The notes: generated by a model from the letters alone, not told the origin. DNA of 61,106 nt from Pseudomonas sp. GV085 (GCF_003050925.1 NZ_QAOV01000022.1:1-61106), one strand, 5' to 3'. Shown: positions 44,207-53,670, counted from the stretch's first letter. Made by a program: numbers and translations.

Positions 44207-44521
44207 ATGAGTGAAATCCAGGGTTTCATCCTGCACGCCAAGACCCACCCGGAAAAATCCGACGCCTTTGAAGCATTTTTCAGCGGCTACGTGCAAGCGA
44301 GCCGCGCCGAGCCTGGCTGCATCGAATACCACATGCTGCGCGACAAACAGGACCCGACCCTGTTCATCTTCTACGAGATCTGGCAATCCCGGGCCCACCT
44401 CGACGTGCACTCGAACCTGCCGCACATGAAGCAGTTCCTCGAGCAGCGCGATGAATACCTGGAGCGGGACTTCGAGATCCGCGCCATCGAGATGATCAGT
44501 CCGTCGTCCGCTAGCCGCTGA
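44207..44521 (+). CDS. Antibiotic-biosynthesis-monooxygenase-fold (YgiN-like) protein
   Basis: A 104-residue dimeric ferredoxin-like ABM-domain protein (ILHAKTHPEKSDAFEAFF, EPGCIEYHMLRDKQDPTLFI, FYEIWQSRAHLDVH). YgiN-type ABM proteins act as quinol monooxygenases, and E. coli ygiN is paired with mdaB, as here (divergent). GAGGAGAG precedes the ATG. Role in quinone redox cycling is inferred from this pairing. Confidence 0.9.
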   Translation: MSEIQGFILHAKTHPEKSDAFEAFFSGYVQASRAEPGCIEYHMLRDKQDPTLFIFYEIWQSRAHLDVHSNLPHMKQFLEQRDEYLERDFEIRAIEMISPSSASR

Positions 44522-45275
44522 TCAGCAAATGGCCGCCGAGAACACCCAGGCCAACGAAAAACACGCGCTTGAACCACAGGGCGCTGATCCGCTGGCGCAG
44601 CGATTGCCCCAGCCACATGCCGAGCATGGCCGGGATCAGCGCCAGCAACGATGCGCTCAACTCGCCCCCGCCGAGAGCGCCACGCCATAGCAATCCTCCG
44701 GCCAGGGCCAGGGTCGAGACGGTGAACGACAGGCCCAGCGCCTGCACCAGCTCGTCCTTGCTCAAGCCCAGCGCTTGCAGATAAGGCACCGCCGGAATCA
44801 CGAACACGCCGGTGGCCGAAGTGATGACGCCGGTCAGCACACCACATAATGGACCGAGCCAGTGTTCGCTGCGCCGTCCCACGCGCAGAGTCGGCAGGCA
44901 CAAACCGCTCAGCGCATACAGCAACAACGCCGCCCCCAGCCCCCGCACCACCCAGTGACCACCGCTCATGCCGATCCACAGCGTGCCCGCCCCGGTGCCG
45001 ATGAAGATTGCCAGCAGCATCGGCCACAGTCGTTTGATCAACCCGGGCAAATGCCCGCCGAACGCCAGTTGCCAGACGTTGGTGAATGTCGCCGGAATGA
45101 TCAACAACGCCGCTGCCTGCGTCGGCGCCATAGCCAGGCCGAGCAAGCCCATGGCAACGGTCGGCAGGCCGAGGCCGATCACACCCTTGATCATGCCGGC
45201 CAGCACAAAGGTGCCGATAACCAACAGTGAAAGGGCCAAGCCAAGATTTTGATAAAACGCCGAGAGTGTATTCAT
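44511..45275 (-). CDS. TauE/SafE-family sulfite/sulfonate exporter
   Basis: A 254-residue inner-membrane protein with about eight hydrophobic segments and the two-repeat TauE/SafE pattern (AGMIKGVIGLGLPTVAMGLL, TGVITSATGVFVIPAVPYLQ). Members export sulfite, sulfoacetate or related organosulfonates. It converges on the ABM gene (11-base overlap) and diverges from a LysR gene, a likely regulator. I use ATG 45275. Confidence 0.9.
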   Translation of the reverse strand: MNTLSAFYQNLGLALSLLVIGTFVLAGMIKGVIGLGLPTVAMGLLGLAMAPTQAAALLIIPATFTNVWQLAFGGHLPGLIKRLWPMLLAIFIGTGAGTLWIGMSGGHWVVRGLGAALLLYALSGLCLPTLRVGRRSEHWLGPLCGVLTGVITSATGVFVIPAVPYLQALGLSKDELVQALGLSFTVSTLALAGGLLWRGALGGGELSASLLALIPAMLGMWLGQSLRQRISALWFKRVFFVGLGVLGGHLLISG

Positions 45276-45377
45276 GGGGCTATGGTGAGCCCGCAAGGGG
45301 TGATTGAAAATCTGCCATATACTGAGGTTGCCTCTCTCCGTACAAGAGGCTGAATAATCGGGTGCGGCATCTGTCGT

Positions 45378-45460
45378 CATCGCGAGCAGGCTCGCTCCCA
45401 CAGGGGATTTGTGAACGACACATAACCACTGTGGGAACGAGCCTGCTCGCGAAGACGCCC
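45378..45460. repeat. BIME: two inverted REP sequences
   Basis: CATCGCGAGCAGGCTCGCTCCCACAG and its inverse (CTGTGGGAACGAGCCTGCTCGCGA) flank about 30 bases in the TauE-LysR gap. Confidence 0.85.
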
Positions 45461-45492
45461 TTCCAGACAACATTCAACTTGGGATTGTTGTA

Positions 45493-46377
45493 ATGCACTT
45501 CGACCTGACCGACCTGCGCCTGTACCTGAACATCCTCGACTGCGGCAACATCACCGCCGGCGCCGCACGCAGTCATTTGTCCCTCGCGGCGGCCAGCGCG
45601 CGAATTCGCGCCATGGAGGCGTCGCTGGGTGTCGACTTTCTACTGCGCAATCGCCGTGGGGTCAGCCCGACGCCGGCCGGCAATGCCCTGGCCCGACACG
45701 CCCGGGTTCTGTTGCAACAGGCCGAACGCCTGCAACAGGAACTGGCCGAGTACGCACAGGGCGTCAAAGGTCAGGTGCGGCTGCTGTGCAATACCACGGC
45801 GATCACCGAGTACCTGCCAGAATTGCTCGCGGACTTCCTGCGCAGCCATCCCAACCTCGACATCGACCTGCAGGAACTGCCCAGCACCCGCATCACCCAT
45901 GCCTTGCGCCAGGGCGCGGCGGACCTGGGCATCGTTTCCGACGCGGTGGACACCGATGACTTGCAGACACGACCGTTCCGCGATGATCCGCTGGTGCTGA
46001 TCATGCCCCGCGAACACCCCTTGGCACAGGCGACATCATTGAACTTCACCGACACGCTGCATCACGACTACGTCGGCCTGAATGCCAACAACGCGTTGGC
46101 GGTGTACCTGGAAGAGCAGGCACTGCACGCCGGCCTGCGCATGCAGATTCGCATCCGCGCCGATGGCTTCGATGGTGTGATGCGCATGGTCGCCCGTGGA
46201 GCGGGCCTGGCAATCGTACCGCTGGCCGCGGTCGAACGCGGGTCAGGCGGACTGTCTTTCAAAAGCTGCGCCCTGCAAGAACCCTGGGGCCAACGCAAAC
46301 TGTTGCTCTGTGCCCGGGACTTCGCCGCATTACCCGGCTATGCCAAGGCGCTGCTGCACGCCTTGACTCTCCCCTGA
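45493..46377 (+). CDS. LysR-family regulator beside a TauE exporter
   Basis: A 294-residue LTTR with N-terminal HTH (ITAGAARSHLSLAAASARIR, residues 4-62) and an effector domain with LPSTRITHALRQGAADLGIV. Subgroup features resemble CysB-like or molybdate-type regulators of transporters. It is divergent from the TauE/SafE exporter and upstream of a quinone reductase; either could be a target. Confidence 0.9.
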   Translation: MHFDLTDLRLYLNILDCGNITAGAARSHLSLAAASARIRAMEASLGVDFLLRNRRGVSPTPAGNALARHARVLLQQAERLQQELAEYAQGVKGQVRLLCNTTAITEYLPELLADFLRSHPNLDIDLQELPSTRITHALRQGAADLGIVSDAVDTDDLQTRPFRDDPLVLIMPREHPLAQATSLNFTDTLHHDYVGLNANNALAVYLEEQALHAGLRMQIRIRADGFDGVMRMVARGAGLAIVPLAAVERGSGGLSFKSCALQEPWGQRKLLLCARDFAALPGYAKALLHALTLP

Positions 46378-46419
46378 GGGGCAGACTTTATCCTTGAGGT
46401 TTGATCTTCAAGGACAGCG

Positions 46420-46998
46420 ATGATGGGTAAACGAATACTGGTGATCCTCGGGCATCCATCAAGCAATAGTTTTTGCGCCGCCCTTGCCGAGCGTTACACA
46501 CAGTCGGCAGCGCGTGCCGGGCATGAGGTGCGGCAGTTGTTTCTGGGCAGCATGGATTTTGATCCGGTACTGCGCGAAGGCTATCAGCAGGTCCAGCCGC
46601 TGGAAGCCGACTTGCGTAACGCCCAGGCCGATATCCTGTGGGCTGAACAACTGACGCTGGTCTATCCGATCTGGTGGGGTGGCGTACCGGCCTTGCTCAA
46701 GGGCTTTTTCGACCGGGTGTTCTTGCCCGGTTTTGCCTTCAAATATCGCCAGGGCAAAGCCTTCCCCGACAAACTCCTGCGCGGCCGAACCGCCCATTTG
46801 CTGGTGACCATGGACACACCGCCCTGGTACTACCGATGGATCTACCGCATGCCCGGTTTGCATCAGGTCCGTAAAACCACCCTTGAATTCTGTGGCATCA
46901 AACCCACCCAAACCCTCACCTTCGGGCCAATTCTCGGCGCCAGCGCAGACCGGTATGCGGCCTGGTTGCGGCAAGCCGAAGCTATCGCCAGCGCTTGA
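46420..46998 (+). CDS. NAD(P)H-dependent quinone/flavin oxidoreductase
   Basis: A 192-residue flavodoxin-like protein of the KefF/NQO1-type family (RILVILGHPSSNSFCAALAE, YPIWWGGVPALLKGFFDRVF, PGFAFKYRQGKAFPDKLLRG). The start could be either of two adjacent ATGs (46420 or 46423). It is followed at 47048 by a MerR regulator on the same strand, so a redox-sensing pair is plausible. Confidence 0.92.
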   Translation: MMGKRILVILGHPSSNSFCAALAERYTQSAARAGHEVRQLFLGSMDFDPVLREGYQQVQPLEADLRNAQADILWAEQLTLVYPIWWGGVPALLKGFFDRVFLPGFAFKYRQGKAFPDKLLRGRTAHLLVTMDTPPWYYRWIYRMPGLHQVRKTTLEFCGIKPTQTLTFGPILGASADRYAAWLRQAEAIASA

Positions 46999-47047
46999 GT
47001 CGGTCGATAATGCGCCGAGCTTTATCCTCGGAGAAAAGGACCTTCCC

Positions 47048-47419
47048 ATGTACATCGGCCAAGCCGCGCAACGTTCCGGCACCACTGTCAAAAGCATCCG
47101 TCACTACGAGTCGATTGGCCTGCTGCCCGCCGCATGCCGTCAGGGCAAGTACCGCATCTATGACCAGCACAGCGTCGACCTGCTGATGTTCATCAAATGT
47201 GCCCAGCAACTCGGGTTCAGGCTCAAGGAATTGCAGTCGGTCTTAGCCGGACATCAGGGCCCGCAGTTGCCATGGGAACAGGCACAACAGGTCATCGCCA
47301 GCAAAAAACAGGAAATCGCCGAGCGAATAGCGGCGTTGTCGCAACAGCACTCGCAATTGGTCGAGTTCGAGAACAGCCTCGAACAATCCAGGCGCGACTG
47401 CCCGCTGAACCATCTTTGA
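47048..47419 (+). CDS. MerR-family regulator
   Basis: A 123-residue regulator with the N-terminal MerR winged helix (MYIGQAAQRSGTTVKSIRHY, ESIGLLPAACRQGKYRIY) and a C-terminal coiled-coil dimerisation helix. No CxxC pair of the metal or Fe-S subtypes is present; the single cysteine in SRRDCPLNHL lies near the end. It probably controls the adjacent oxidoreductase. ATG 47048 is chosen over an upstream open frame that overlaps the previous gene. Confidence 0.92.
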   Translation: MYIGQAAQRSGTTVKSIRHYESIGLLPAACRQGKYRIYDQHSVDLLMFIKCAQQLGFRLKELQSVLAGHQGPQLPWEQAQQVIASKKQEIAERIAALSQQHSQLVEFENSLEQSRRDCPLNHL

Positions 47420-47525
47420 GAGCAGTGCGTTTCTGGGCAGCTCAGTGTCGAGCACAGACAACTGATGATTGGACAAGCGCTATAGGGTGCGACTTCAGTT
47501 CTTGAGCCCACTGCCCGGAGTCATC

Positions 47526-47870
47526 ATGACCGCACCGATTACCGTTCTTCGCGACACCCACCCGCTGCCCGTGCTCGACGCCTGCAAATGGGAAAAGCTC
47601 GAAGGTGACCCGCACACCGTCAACCTCAACGCCTACACCAGTGAAGACGGCAGCAAGATCATGGGCACCTGGATTTGCACGCCGGGCAAGTGGTACGTGG
47701 AATATGTGAAGTGGGAGTATTGCCATTTCCAGGAAGGCTACTGCGTCATCACTCCGGAAGGCATGGCGCCGATCCACCTGCGCGCTGGCGATATTTTCGT
47801 CATCGAGCCAGGGATGAAAGGCACCTGGGAAGTGGTGGAAACCGTGCGCAAATATTTCGTGTTTGCCTGA
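47526..47870 (+). CDS. Cupin-domain protein (DUF861 type)
   Basis: A 114-residue single-domain cupin (CKWEKLEGDPHTVNLNAYTS, GKWYVEYVKWEYCHFQEGYC, IHLRAGDIFVIEPGMKGTWE). The (S)-ureidoglycine aminohydrolase-like DUF861 cupins have this form, but the precise activity is unknown. A long inverted repeat terminator follows the stop at once. Confidence 0.88.
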   Translation: MTAPITVLRDTHPLPVLDACKWEKLEGDPHTVNLNAYTSEDGSKIMGTWICTPGKWYVEYVKWEYCHFQEGYCVITPEGMAPIHLRAGDIFVIEPGMKGTWEVVETVRKYFVFA

Positions 47871-47879
47871 TACAAAAAA

Positions 47880-47910
47880 ACCGGGGGATCACCCGACGTG
47901 ATCTCCCGGT
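47880..47910 (+). terminator. Long hairpin terminator of the cupin gene
   Basis: ACCGGGGGATCAC / GTGATCTCCCGGT stem of 13 bp with one mismatch and a 5-base loop, preceded by seven A. Confidence 0.8.
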
Positions 47911-47936
47911 AAATATCTTTGGGTACATGCAATTTT

Positions 47937-48037
47937 TGTAGGAGCGAGCTTGCTCGCGAAAAACCTGAGAACAACGCGGGGTGTCAGCCTCCCCGCATTA
48001 TCGTTAACGACCATCGCGAGCAAGCTCGCTCCTACAA
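47937..48037. repeat. BIME: two inverted REP sequences
   Basis: TGTAGGAGCGAGCTTGCTCGCGA (47937) and TCGCGAGCAAGCTCGCTCCTACA (48013-48035) are exact inverses. The second arm reaches into the last codons of mmsB. Confidence 0.88.
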
Positions 48038-48919
48038 CGGTTTGCGATAGCCGTTGATGATCGCCGAGAAGTCCTGCCCACCCTCCCCACGCAAACTCAT
48101 CGCCTGATACAACTGCTGGGCCACCGCGCCGAGTACCACCGGCTGGTGCGCCTGACGCGCCGCTTCAGTGGCCAGCCCCAGGTCCTTGAGCATCAGTTCG
48201 GCCCCAAAGCCGCCGGTGTAACCGCGCGACGCCGGCGCCGTTTCAACGATCCCCGGCCACGGGTTGTACATCTCCGAACTCCAGCAACGTCCGGTGGAAC
48301 TGTTGATGATGCCCGCCAGCACCTTGGTGTCGATGCCCAGGGCATCGCCCAGCGCCATGGCTTCGCTGACGCCGACCATGGAAATCCCCAACAGCAGGTT
48401 GTTGCAGATTTTAGCGATTTGCCCCGTGCCGACCTCACCACAATGGACGATGTTGCGGCCCATCTGCGCCAGCACCGGTTGCAGGGTGGCGAACAGTTCA
48501 GGCGTGGCGCCGACCATGAAGGTCAGCGTCCCGGCGGCTGCTCCACCGGTGCCGCCAGAAACCGGCGCATCGGCCATGGCCACGCCCTGTTTGGCAGCGG
48601 CGGCGGCTACGTCCCGCGCGGTCTGCGGGTCGATGGTGCTGCAATCCACGGCCGGTACACCTTTGCCGATACCGGCGAGCACACCGTCTTCACCCAGCCA
48701 CACACTGCGCACATGCACCGCGGCGGGCAGCATGGTGATGACCAGTTCGGCGCCCCCTGCCGCTTCACGGGCCGATGCGCTGATGCTGCCGCCCAGCTGT
48801 TCCAGTTCCGCCAGCACAGCTTTGTTCAGGTCCACCAGGCGCAGTGCATGGCCGGCCTTGATCAGGTTGCGCGCCATCGGCGCGCCCATGTTGCCCAGAC
48901 CGATAAAAGCGATTTTCAT
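48032..48919 (-). CDS. mmsB: 3-hydroxyisobutyrate dehydrogenase MmsB
   Basis: A 295-residue NAD-dependent enzyme that oxidises 3-hydroxyisobutyrate to methylmalonate semialdehyde in valine degradation. It has the N-terminal Rossmann motif IGLGNMGAPMARNL, the DAPVSGGTGGAAAGTLTFMV substrate loop and the catalytic lysine in GQIAKICNNLLLG. It follows mmsA on the same strand with a 10-base gap. Confidence 0.95.
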   Translation of the reverse strand: MKIAFIGLGNMGAPMARNLIKAGHALRLVDLNKAVLAELEQLGGSISASAREAAGGAELVITMLPAAVHVRSVWLGEDGVLAGIGKGVPAVDCSTIDPQTARDVAAAAAKQGVAMADAPVSGGTGGAAAGTLTFMVGATPELFATLQPVLAQMGRNIVHCGEVGTGQIAKICNNLLLGISMVGVSEAMALGDALGIDTKVLAGIINSSTGRCWSSEMYNPWPGIVETAPASRGYTGGFGAELMLKDLGLATEAARQAHQPVVLGAVAQQLYQAMSLRGEGGQDFSAIINGYRKPL

Positions 48920-48929
48920 GTCCGGCTCC

Positions 48930-50456
48930 TTAACGCAGGTTGATGGTGGTGTTCACACCGTCGTTGACGCTGTCGTCGTCGAACCAGCGGCTGGTGACGG
49001 TCTTGGTCTGAGTGTAGAACTGCACCACTTGCTTGCCATACGGGCCGAGGTCGCCGAGCTTGGAACCGCGCGAACCGGTGAAGCTGAAGAATGGAACCGG
49101 CACCGGAATCGGGATGTTGATGCCGACCTGGCCAACGTCGATTTCGTTCTGGAATTTACGCGCCGCCGCGCCGCTCTGGGTGAACAGGCCCGTGCCGTTG
49201 CCAAACGGGTTGGCGTTGACCAGCGCGATGGCCTCGTCGAGCGTATTGACTTCCAGCACCACCAGCACCGGGCCGAAGATTTCCTGGGTGTAGATCTGCA
49301 TGTCGGTGGTCACGCCGGAGAACAGGGTCGGGCCGACAAAGTTGCCCTTCTCGTAACCAGGAACCGTGATCTCGCGACCGTCCAGCTCCAGTTTCGCGCC
49401 TTCCTTGATGCCGCTTTCGATCAGGTCGAGAATCCGCGCCTTGGCCTTTTTCGAGATCACCGGCCCCACGTCAGTGCCCGGCTCGCTGCCCGCATTCACC
49501 TTGAGTTTCTGCGCCAGCGCTTTCAGGTCGGGCAGCCATTGCTTGGCCGCGCCCACCAGCACCACCACCGAGGTGGCCATGCAGCGTTGACCGGCAGCGC
49601 CGAAGCCGGCACCCACCAGCGCATTCAGCGCTTGTTCGCGATTGGCGTCTGGCAGCACCACGGCGTGGTTCTTGGCGCCCATCATCGATTGCACGCGCTT
49701 GCCGTGCTTGCCCGCCAGGTCATAGACGTGAGTACCGACGGCGGTCGAACCGACGAAGGAAACCGCCTTGATGTCTTTATGGGTGCAGAGCCCGTCCACC
49801 ACGTCCTTGCCGCCATGCACGACGTTGAGCACGCCGGCCGGAATGCCGGCCTCGATGGCAAGTTCCACCAGGAGCATGGTCGACATCGGGTCCTGTTCCG
49901 ACGGCTTGAGCACGAAGGTGTTGCCGCAGGCGATGGCCATCGGGAACATCCACAGCGGAATCATCGCCGGGAAGTTGAACGGGGTAATGCCTGCGCACAC
50001 GCCGATGGGCTGGCGCAGGGTGTAGGTGTCGACGCCACCGGCGACGTTTTCAGCGAACTCGCCCATTTGCAGGCTGCCGATGGAGCAAGCGTGCTCGACC
50101 ACTTCCAGGCCACGGAAAATGTCGCCTTCGGCGTCGGCAATGGTCTTGCCCTGCTCGGCGCTCAGGACTGCGGCGATGCGCTTGGAGTGCTCGCGGATCA
50201 GCGCCTGGAGCTTGAGCATGATGCGCATGCGGGCGCCGATCGGGGTCAGCTTCCAGGTCTGGAAGGCACGATGGGCTGCGCTGATGGCTGCGTCGACTTC
50301 TTCAGCGGTGGCAAACGGCACTTTGGCCAGCACTTGCTGGGTCGCCGGGTTGATGATGTCGTGCCATTCGGTGGTCTTGGATTCGACCCACTCGCCGTCG
50401 ATCAACAGCTTGACCTTCTGCACGGTGGTTTCGTTGGGCGTAAGCGATGCGTTCAT
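48930..50456 (-). CDS. mmsA: CoA-acylating methylmalonate-semialdehyde dehydrogenase MmsA
   Basis: A 508-residue aldehyde dehydrogenase that converts (methyl)malonate semialdehyde and CoA to propionyl-CoA or acetyl-CoA in valine and beta-alanine catabolism. The nucleophilic cysteine lies in GAAGQRCMATS, and PFNFPAMIPLWMFP and the SFVGSTAVGTHVY cofactor loop fit MmsA. It is the first gene of mmsAB and is divergent from a LysR gene, the likely regulator. Confidence 0.96.
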   Translation of the reverse strand: MNASLTPNETTVQKVKLLIDGEWVESKTTEWHDIINPATQQVLAKVPFATAEEVDAAISAAHRAFQTWKLTPIGARMRIMLKLQALIREHSKRIAAVLSAEQGKTIADAEGDIFRGLEVVEHACSIGSLQMGEFAENVAGGVDTYTLRQPIGVCAGITPFNFPAMIPLWMFPMAIACGNTFVLKPSEQDPMSTMLLVELAIEAGIPAGVLNVVHGGKDVVDGLCTHKDIKAVSFVGSTAVGTHVYDLAGKHGKRVQSMMGAKNHAVVLPDANREQALNALVGAGFGAAGQRCMATSVVVLVGAAKQWLPDLKALAQKLKVNAGSEPGTDVGPVISKKAKARILDLIESGIKEGAKLELDGREITVPGYEKGNFVGPTLFSGVTTDMQIYTQEIFGPVLVVLEVNTLDEAIALVNANPFGNGTGLFTQSGAAARKFQNEIDVGQVGINIPIPVPVPFFSFTGSRGSKLGDLGPYGKQVVQFYTQTKTVTSRWFDDDSVNDGVNTTINLR

Positions 50457-50606
50457 GTGGGTCTCCTGGACTTTGTTGTTATCAGGGGAACCAAGGCGAG
50501 AAAGTCGCCTTGAGATGAGGCGTGTGCCGCGAATTGGTTAACGGGCTGTTTTTGGAGTATAGATGTGCAAACTTCTAATAAGAACGCACATAAAAACCGG
50601 TCCAAC

Positions 50607-51557
50607 ATGCAAAAAAACATCACCTCCCTCGGCTCGTTGAACTGGGATGACCTCAAGTTTTTCCTTGAAGTCGCCCGCACCCGCAAGGCCAGCACCGCGG
50701 CAAAGCGCCTGGCGGTGGACTACACCACAGTGTCGCGGCGCATCAGTTCCCTGGAAACGGCACTGGGCACATTGCTGTTCGAAAAATCCCGGACCAACGG
50801 CTTTGTCCTGACCGCCGAAGGCCAGCGGTTGATGGGGTATGCCGAGTCGATCGAAAGTACCCTGCACATGGCGTGCGAGCAGGTTTCCGGGTCCGGCGTG
50901 GCGCTGTCCGGGCATGTGCGCATGGGGTGCACCGAAGGCTTCGGCAGCTTTTTCATCACGCCGCAGCTGAGCCACTTCGTCGACACCTACCCGGCGATTT
51001 CGGTGGATATCCTGCCGCTGCCGCACTTCATCAGCCTGTCCAAGCGCGAGGCCGACATCGTCATCGCCCTGGAGCGTCCGGAGCATGGCCCGTACGTCTG
51101 CTGCAAACTGTGCGACTACCGACTGCAGCTGTATGCGACCCAGGATTATCTGGACAACCACCCGCCGATCCGCAAACCAGCCGATTTGGCCAAGCATTCG
51201 TTTATCAGTTATGTCGACGACCTGGCGTTCAGCTCGGAGCTGTTGTACCTGGCCAACGTATTGCCCGGCGCCAGTGCCAACCTGCGCAGCACCAGCGTGA
51301 TCGCGCAATTCGTGGCCGCGCAGCAAGGACGCTCACTGGCGATCCTGCCGTGCTTCCTCGCCACTCAGGACCCTCGCCTGCTGCCGGTGTTGCCGCAGGA
51401 AATCAATATCACCCGACAGTTCTGGATGTACTGCCGCGAAGACCTGCGCAAGCTCAAGCGGATCACCTTGTTGTGGGATTACATCCGCCAGGTGACCGAG
51501 CAGAATCAGGGGCTGTTGATGGGCGAAAGCCGGGAGATGCTGTTTGCCGATGACTGA
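50607..51557 (+). CDS. LysR-family regulator divergent from mmsAB
   Basis: A 316-residue LTTR with N-terminal HTH (LNWDDLKFFLEVARTRKAST, then VDYTTVSRRISSLETALG) and an effector domain. In P. aeruginosa mmsAB is controlled by an AraC-type MmsR; here a LysR protein holds that place, so control may differ. The start is uncertain: ATG 50607 gives the family N-terminus, but GTG 50565 has a better GGAG site. It ends 5 bases before the convergent recD stop. Confidence 0.9.
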   Translation: MQKNITSLGSLNWDDLKFFLEVARTRKASTAAKRLAVDYTTVSRRISSLETALGTLLFEKSRTNGFVLTAEGQRLMGYAESIESTLHMACEQVSGSGVALSGHVRMGCTEGFGSFFITPQLSHFVDTYPAISVDILPLPHFISLSKREADIVIALERPEHGPYVCCKLCDYRLQLYATQDYLDNHPPIRKPADLAKHSFISYVDDLAFSSELLYLANVLPGASANLRSTSVIAQFVAAQQGRSLAILPCFLATQDPRLLPVLPQEINITRQFWMYCREDLRKLKRITLLWDYIRQVTEQNQGLLMGESREMLFADD

Positions 51558-51561
51558 CCTT

Positions 51562-53670
51562 TCAGTCTGTCGGCTCGCGGCCTTCCTTTAGCTCCAGCAT
51601 CAGTCCGCTCAAGCGTTTGACCCGGCGTTTCACCGCCTCTTCAAACACGCCTGCACGCGACTCGATCAAGGTGAACCAGTCCTTGGCCCGGGTAATTCCG
51701 GTGTAGATCAGTTCCTTGGTGAGGACCGGATTCAAGGCGTCAGGAAGAATCAACGCGGTATGTGCGAACTCCGAGCCCTGGGATTTATGCACGGTCATGG
51801 CGTACACGGTTTCGACATCGTTCAGGCGACTGGGCAGGACAAACCGCACGCCACCCTGGCCATCATTGCGTGGGAATGCCACACGCAGAACCTGCTTTCC
51901 ATTTTCATGTCCGTCCTGTTCCGGGAGCTTGAGGGCGATGCCGATATCGCCGTTCATCAACCCCAACCCGTAATCGTTGCGGGTCATCAGGACAGGGCGA
52001 CCTTCGTACCACTGCTGGTCACTGTCGATCAGGCGTGCCCTCAGCAACGCGTCCGTCACTCGCTGGTTCAAGCCCTCGACACCCCACGGCCCCTTGCGCA
52101 CGGCACATAGCAACTGGAATGCGTCGAAGGCCTGCAACACTTTCCGAGCCCAATCGATCCAGCGCGAATCTTCCAGAGGGCTGTCCAGTGGTGGCCGCTG
52201 ATTGCGCAGCACGCTCAGGTAATGCCGATAACCCTGCGGGCCTTCACCATGACCGTCGAGAAGCAAGCGTTCCAGAGCACGATCCTGCTCGCCCTTGAGG
52301 GCCAGGCAATACACATCGTCATGGCTTCGCGCCGACAACAACTTGCGTGCTTCTTCGGGCTGCTGCTGGTTGACCCAACGAGCGAGTTGACCAATACCGC
52401 TGCCTTCACCGAATCGCCGGGAATGGCGCAACATCACGACCTGTTGGGCCAATGGATGAGTGCCCTGGGCGTCCTCCTGCAAGCCGCTGGCCTGCAGGTT
52501 TTCGCCACTGACGGCTTCCAGCCACTGGCGTGTCTGCGGGCTGTACCAGCCAGCCTCCGCGTCGCGACACAGGTCCCCCAATACCGCACCGGCCTCTACC
52601 GAAGCCAGTTGATCCTTGTCCCCCAACAGCACAAGGCGCGCATGGGCCGGCAAGGCGTCAAGCAGATTGGCCATCATTTCCAGGTCGATCATCGAGGCCT
52701 CGTCTACCACCAACACATCCAGCGGCAGACGATTGCCCGCGTGATGGCGGAAGTGTCGAGTCCCGGGTCGGCTGCCGAGCAGGCGGTGAACGGTGGTGAC
52801 GTCGGACGGGATCTTTTCCCGTATTTCCTGGGTGACCTTCAAGGTCCGGACTTGCTGGCTGATGGACTCCGTCAGGCGCGCCGCGGCCTTGCCGGTCGGC
52901 GCGGCGAGACGAATGCGCAGGGGCACGCCGGCCTCGACCGCTGGCGCCTGGAGCAACGCCAGCAAGCGCACGACAGTGGTGGTCTTGCCGGTCCCCGGCC
53001 CCCCGGTCACGATGCTGAAGGCGCTGCGGGTCGCCAGGGCGCAGGCGAGCTTCTGCCAGTCGATTACGTCACCGGACCGGGCAGGACCAAACAGACCGGT
53101 GAGGCGCTGCAGCAAGTCGTTCGGCGTGGACTCGTGTTCCGTCAAACGCTCGCGCAGTGAAAGGTCGATCCGTCGCTCGTAGGCCCAATAGCGGCGCAGG
53201 TACAAGCGTTTGCCCGATAAAACCAAAGGTCGGTCGCGCACGTTGTCACGGCTGTCAGCGGCCAGCGCGACGAGGTTGCTCGCGGCCAGTACCTTGCACC
53301 AATGGGCCCCGTCCAGTGATCCCAGCAATTGCGAGGGCAACAGCATTGCACCGCCTTGTACGTCACCTTCAGGTGGTAATGACAGGGCGAAATCCGGTTC
53401 TTTCAGTGTCTCGAACAGGTCGAGACAGACATGCCCGTGGCCCAATTGGTGGCTGGTCAGGGCGGCCGCCAGCAACACCAACGAATCATCCTCCGGAGCC
53501 AGTTCATGCAGAAACGCCACAAAGGCTTTGTCCAGCGCGCGCAACCAGCCACGCTCGACCCAACGCGTGAGCAACAACAACAAGTCGTCGGCACGACTCA
53601 GCGGCGCCAGATCGGCCAGGCTTTCGGCTGCCAGCGATGTGGGCAACAAATCGGCGAATGTGCGATTCAT
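51562..53670 (-). CDS. recD: RecD, 5'-3' helicase subunit of RecBCD
   Basis: A 702-residue exonuclease V alpha chain. The SF1 Walker A motif GGPGTGKTTTVV (about residue 215), the Walker B VVDEASMID and the C-terminal UvrD_C_2 block TVHKSQGSEF, plus TGITRAKDW, are intact. RecD drives the fast strand of the RecBCD enzyme and is needed for nuclease control at Chi. It overlaps recB by ATGA as the last gene of the operon. Confidence 0.96.
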   Translation of the reverse strand: MNRTFADLLPTSLAAESLADLAPLSRADDLLLLLTRWVERGWLRALDKAFVAFLHELAPEDDSLVLLAAALTSHQLGHGHVCLDLFETLKEPDFALSLPPEGDVQGGAMLLPSQLLGSLDGAHWCKVLAASNLVALAADSRDNVRDRPLVLSGKRLYLRRYWAYERRIDLSLRERLTEHESTPNDLLQRLTGLFGPARSGDVIDWQKLACALATRSAFSIVTGGPGTGKTTTVVRLLALLQAPAVEAGVPLRIRLAAPTGKAAARLTESISQQVRTLKVTQEIREKIPSDVTTVHRLLGSRPGTRHFRHHAGNRLPLDVLVVDEASMIDLEMMANLLDALPAHARLVLLGDKDQLASVEAGAVLGDLCRDAEAGWYSPQTRQWLEAVSGENLQASGLQEDAQGTHPLAQQVVMLRHSRRFGEGSGIGQLARWVNQQQPEEARKLLSARSHDDVYCLALKGEQDRALERLLLDGHGEGPQGYRHYLSVLRNQRPPLDSPLEDSRWIDWARKVLQAFDAFQLLCAVRKGPWGVEGLNQRVTDALLRARLIDSDQQWYEGRPVLMTRNDYGLGLMNGDIGIALKLPEQDGHENGKQVLRVAFPRNDGQGGVRFVLPSRLNDVETVYAMTVHKSQGSEFAHTALILPDALNPVLTKELIYTGITRAKDWFTLIESRAGVFEEAVKRRVKRLSGLMLELKEGREPTD

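Noticed and set aside
48264..50513. 749-codon plus-strand open frame across mmsB and mmsA
   Set aside because: Both minus-strand genes are unambiguous; the plus frame shows no domain.
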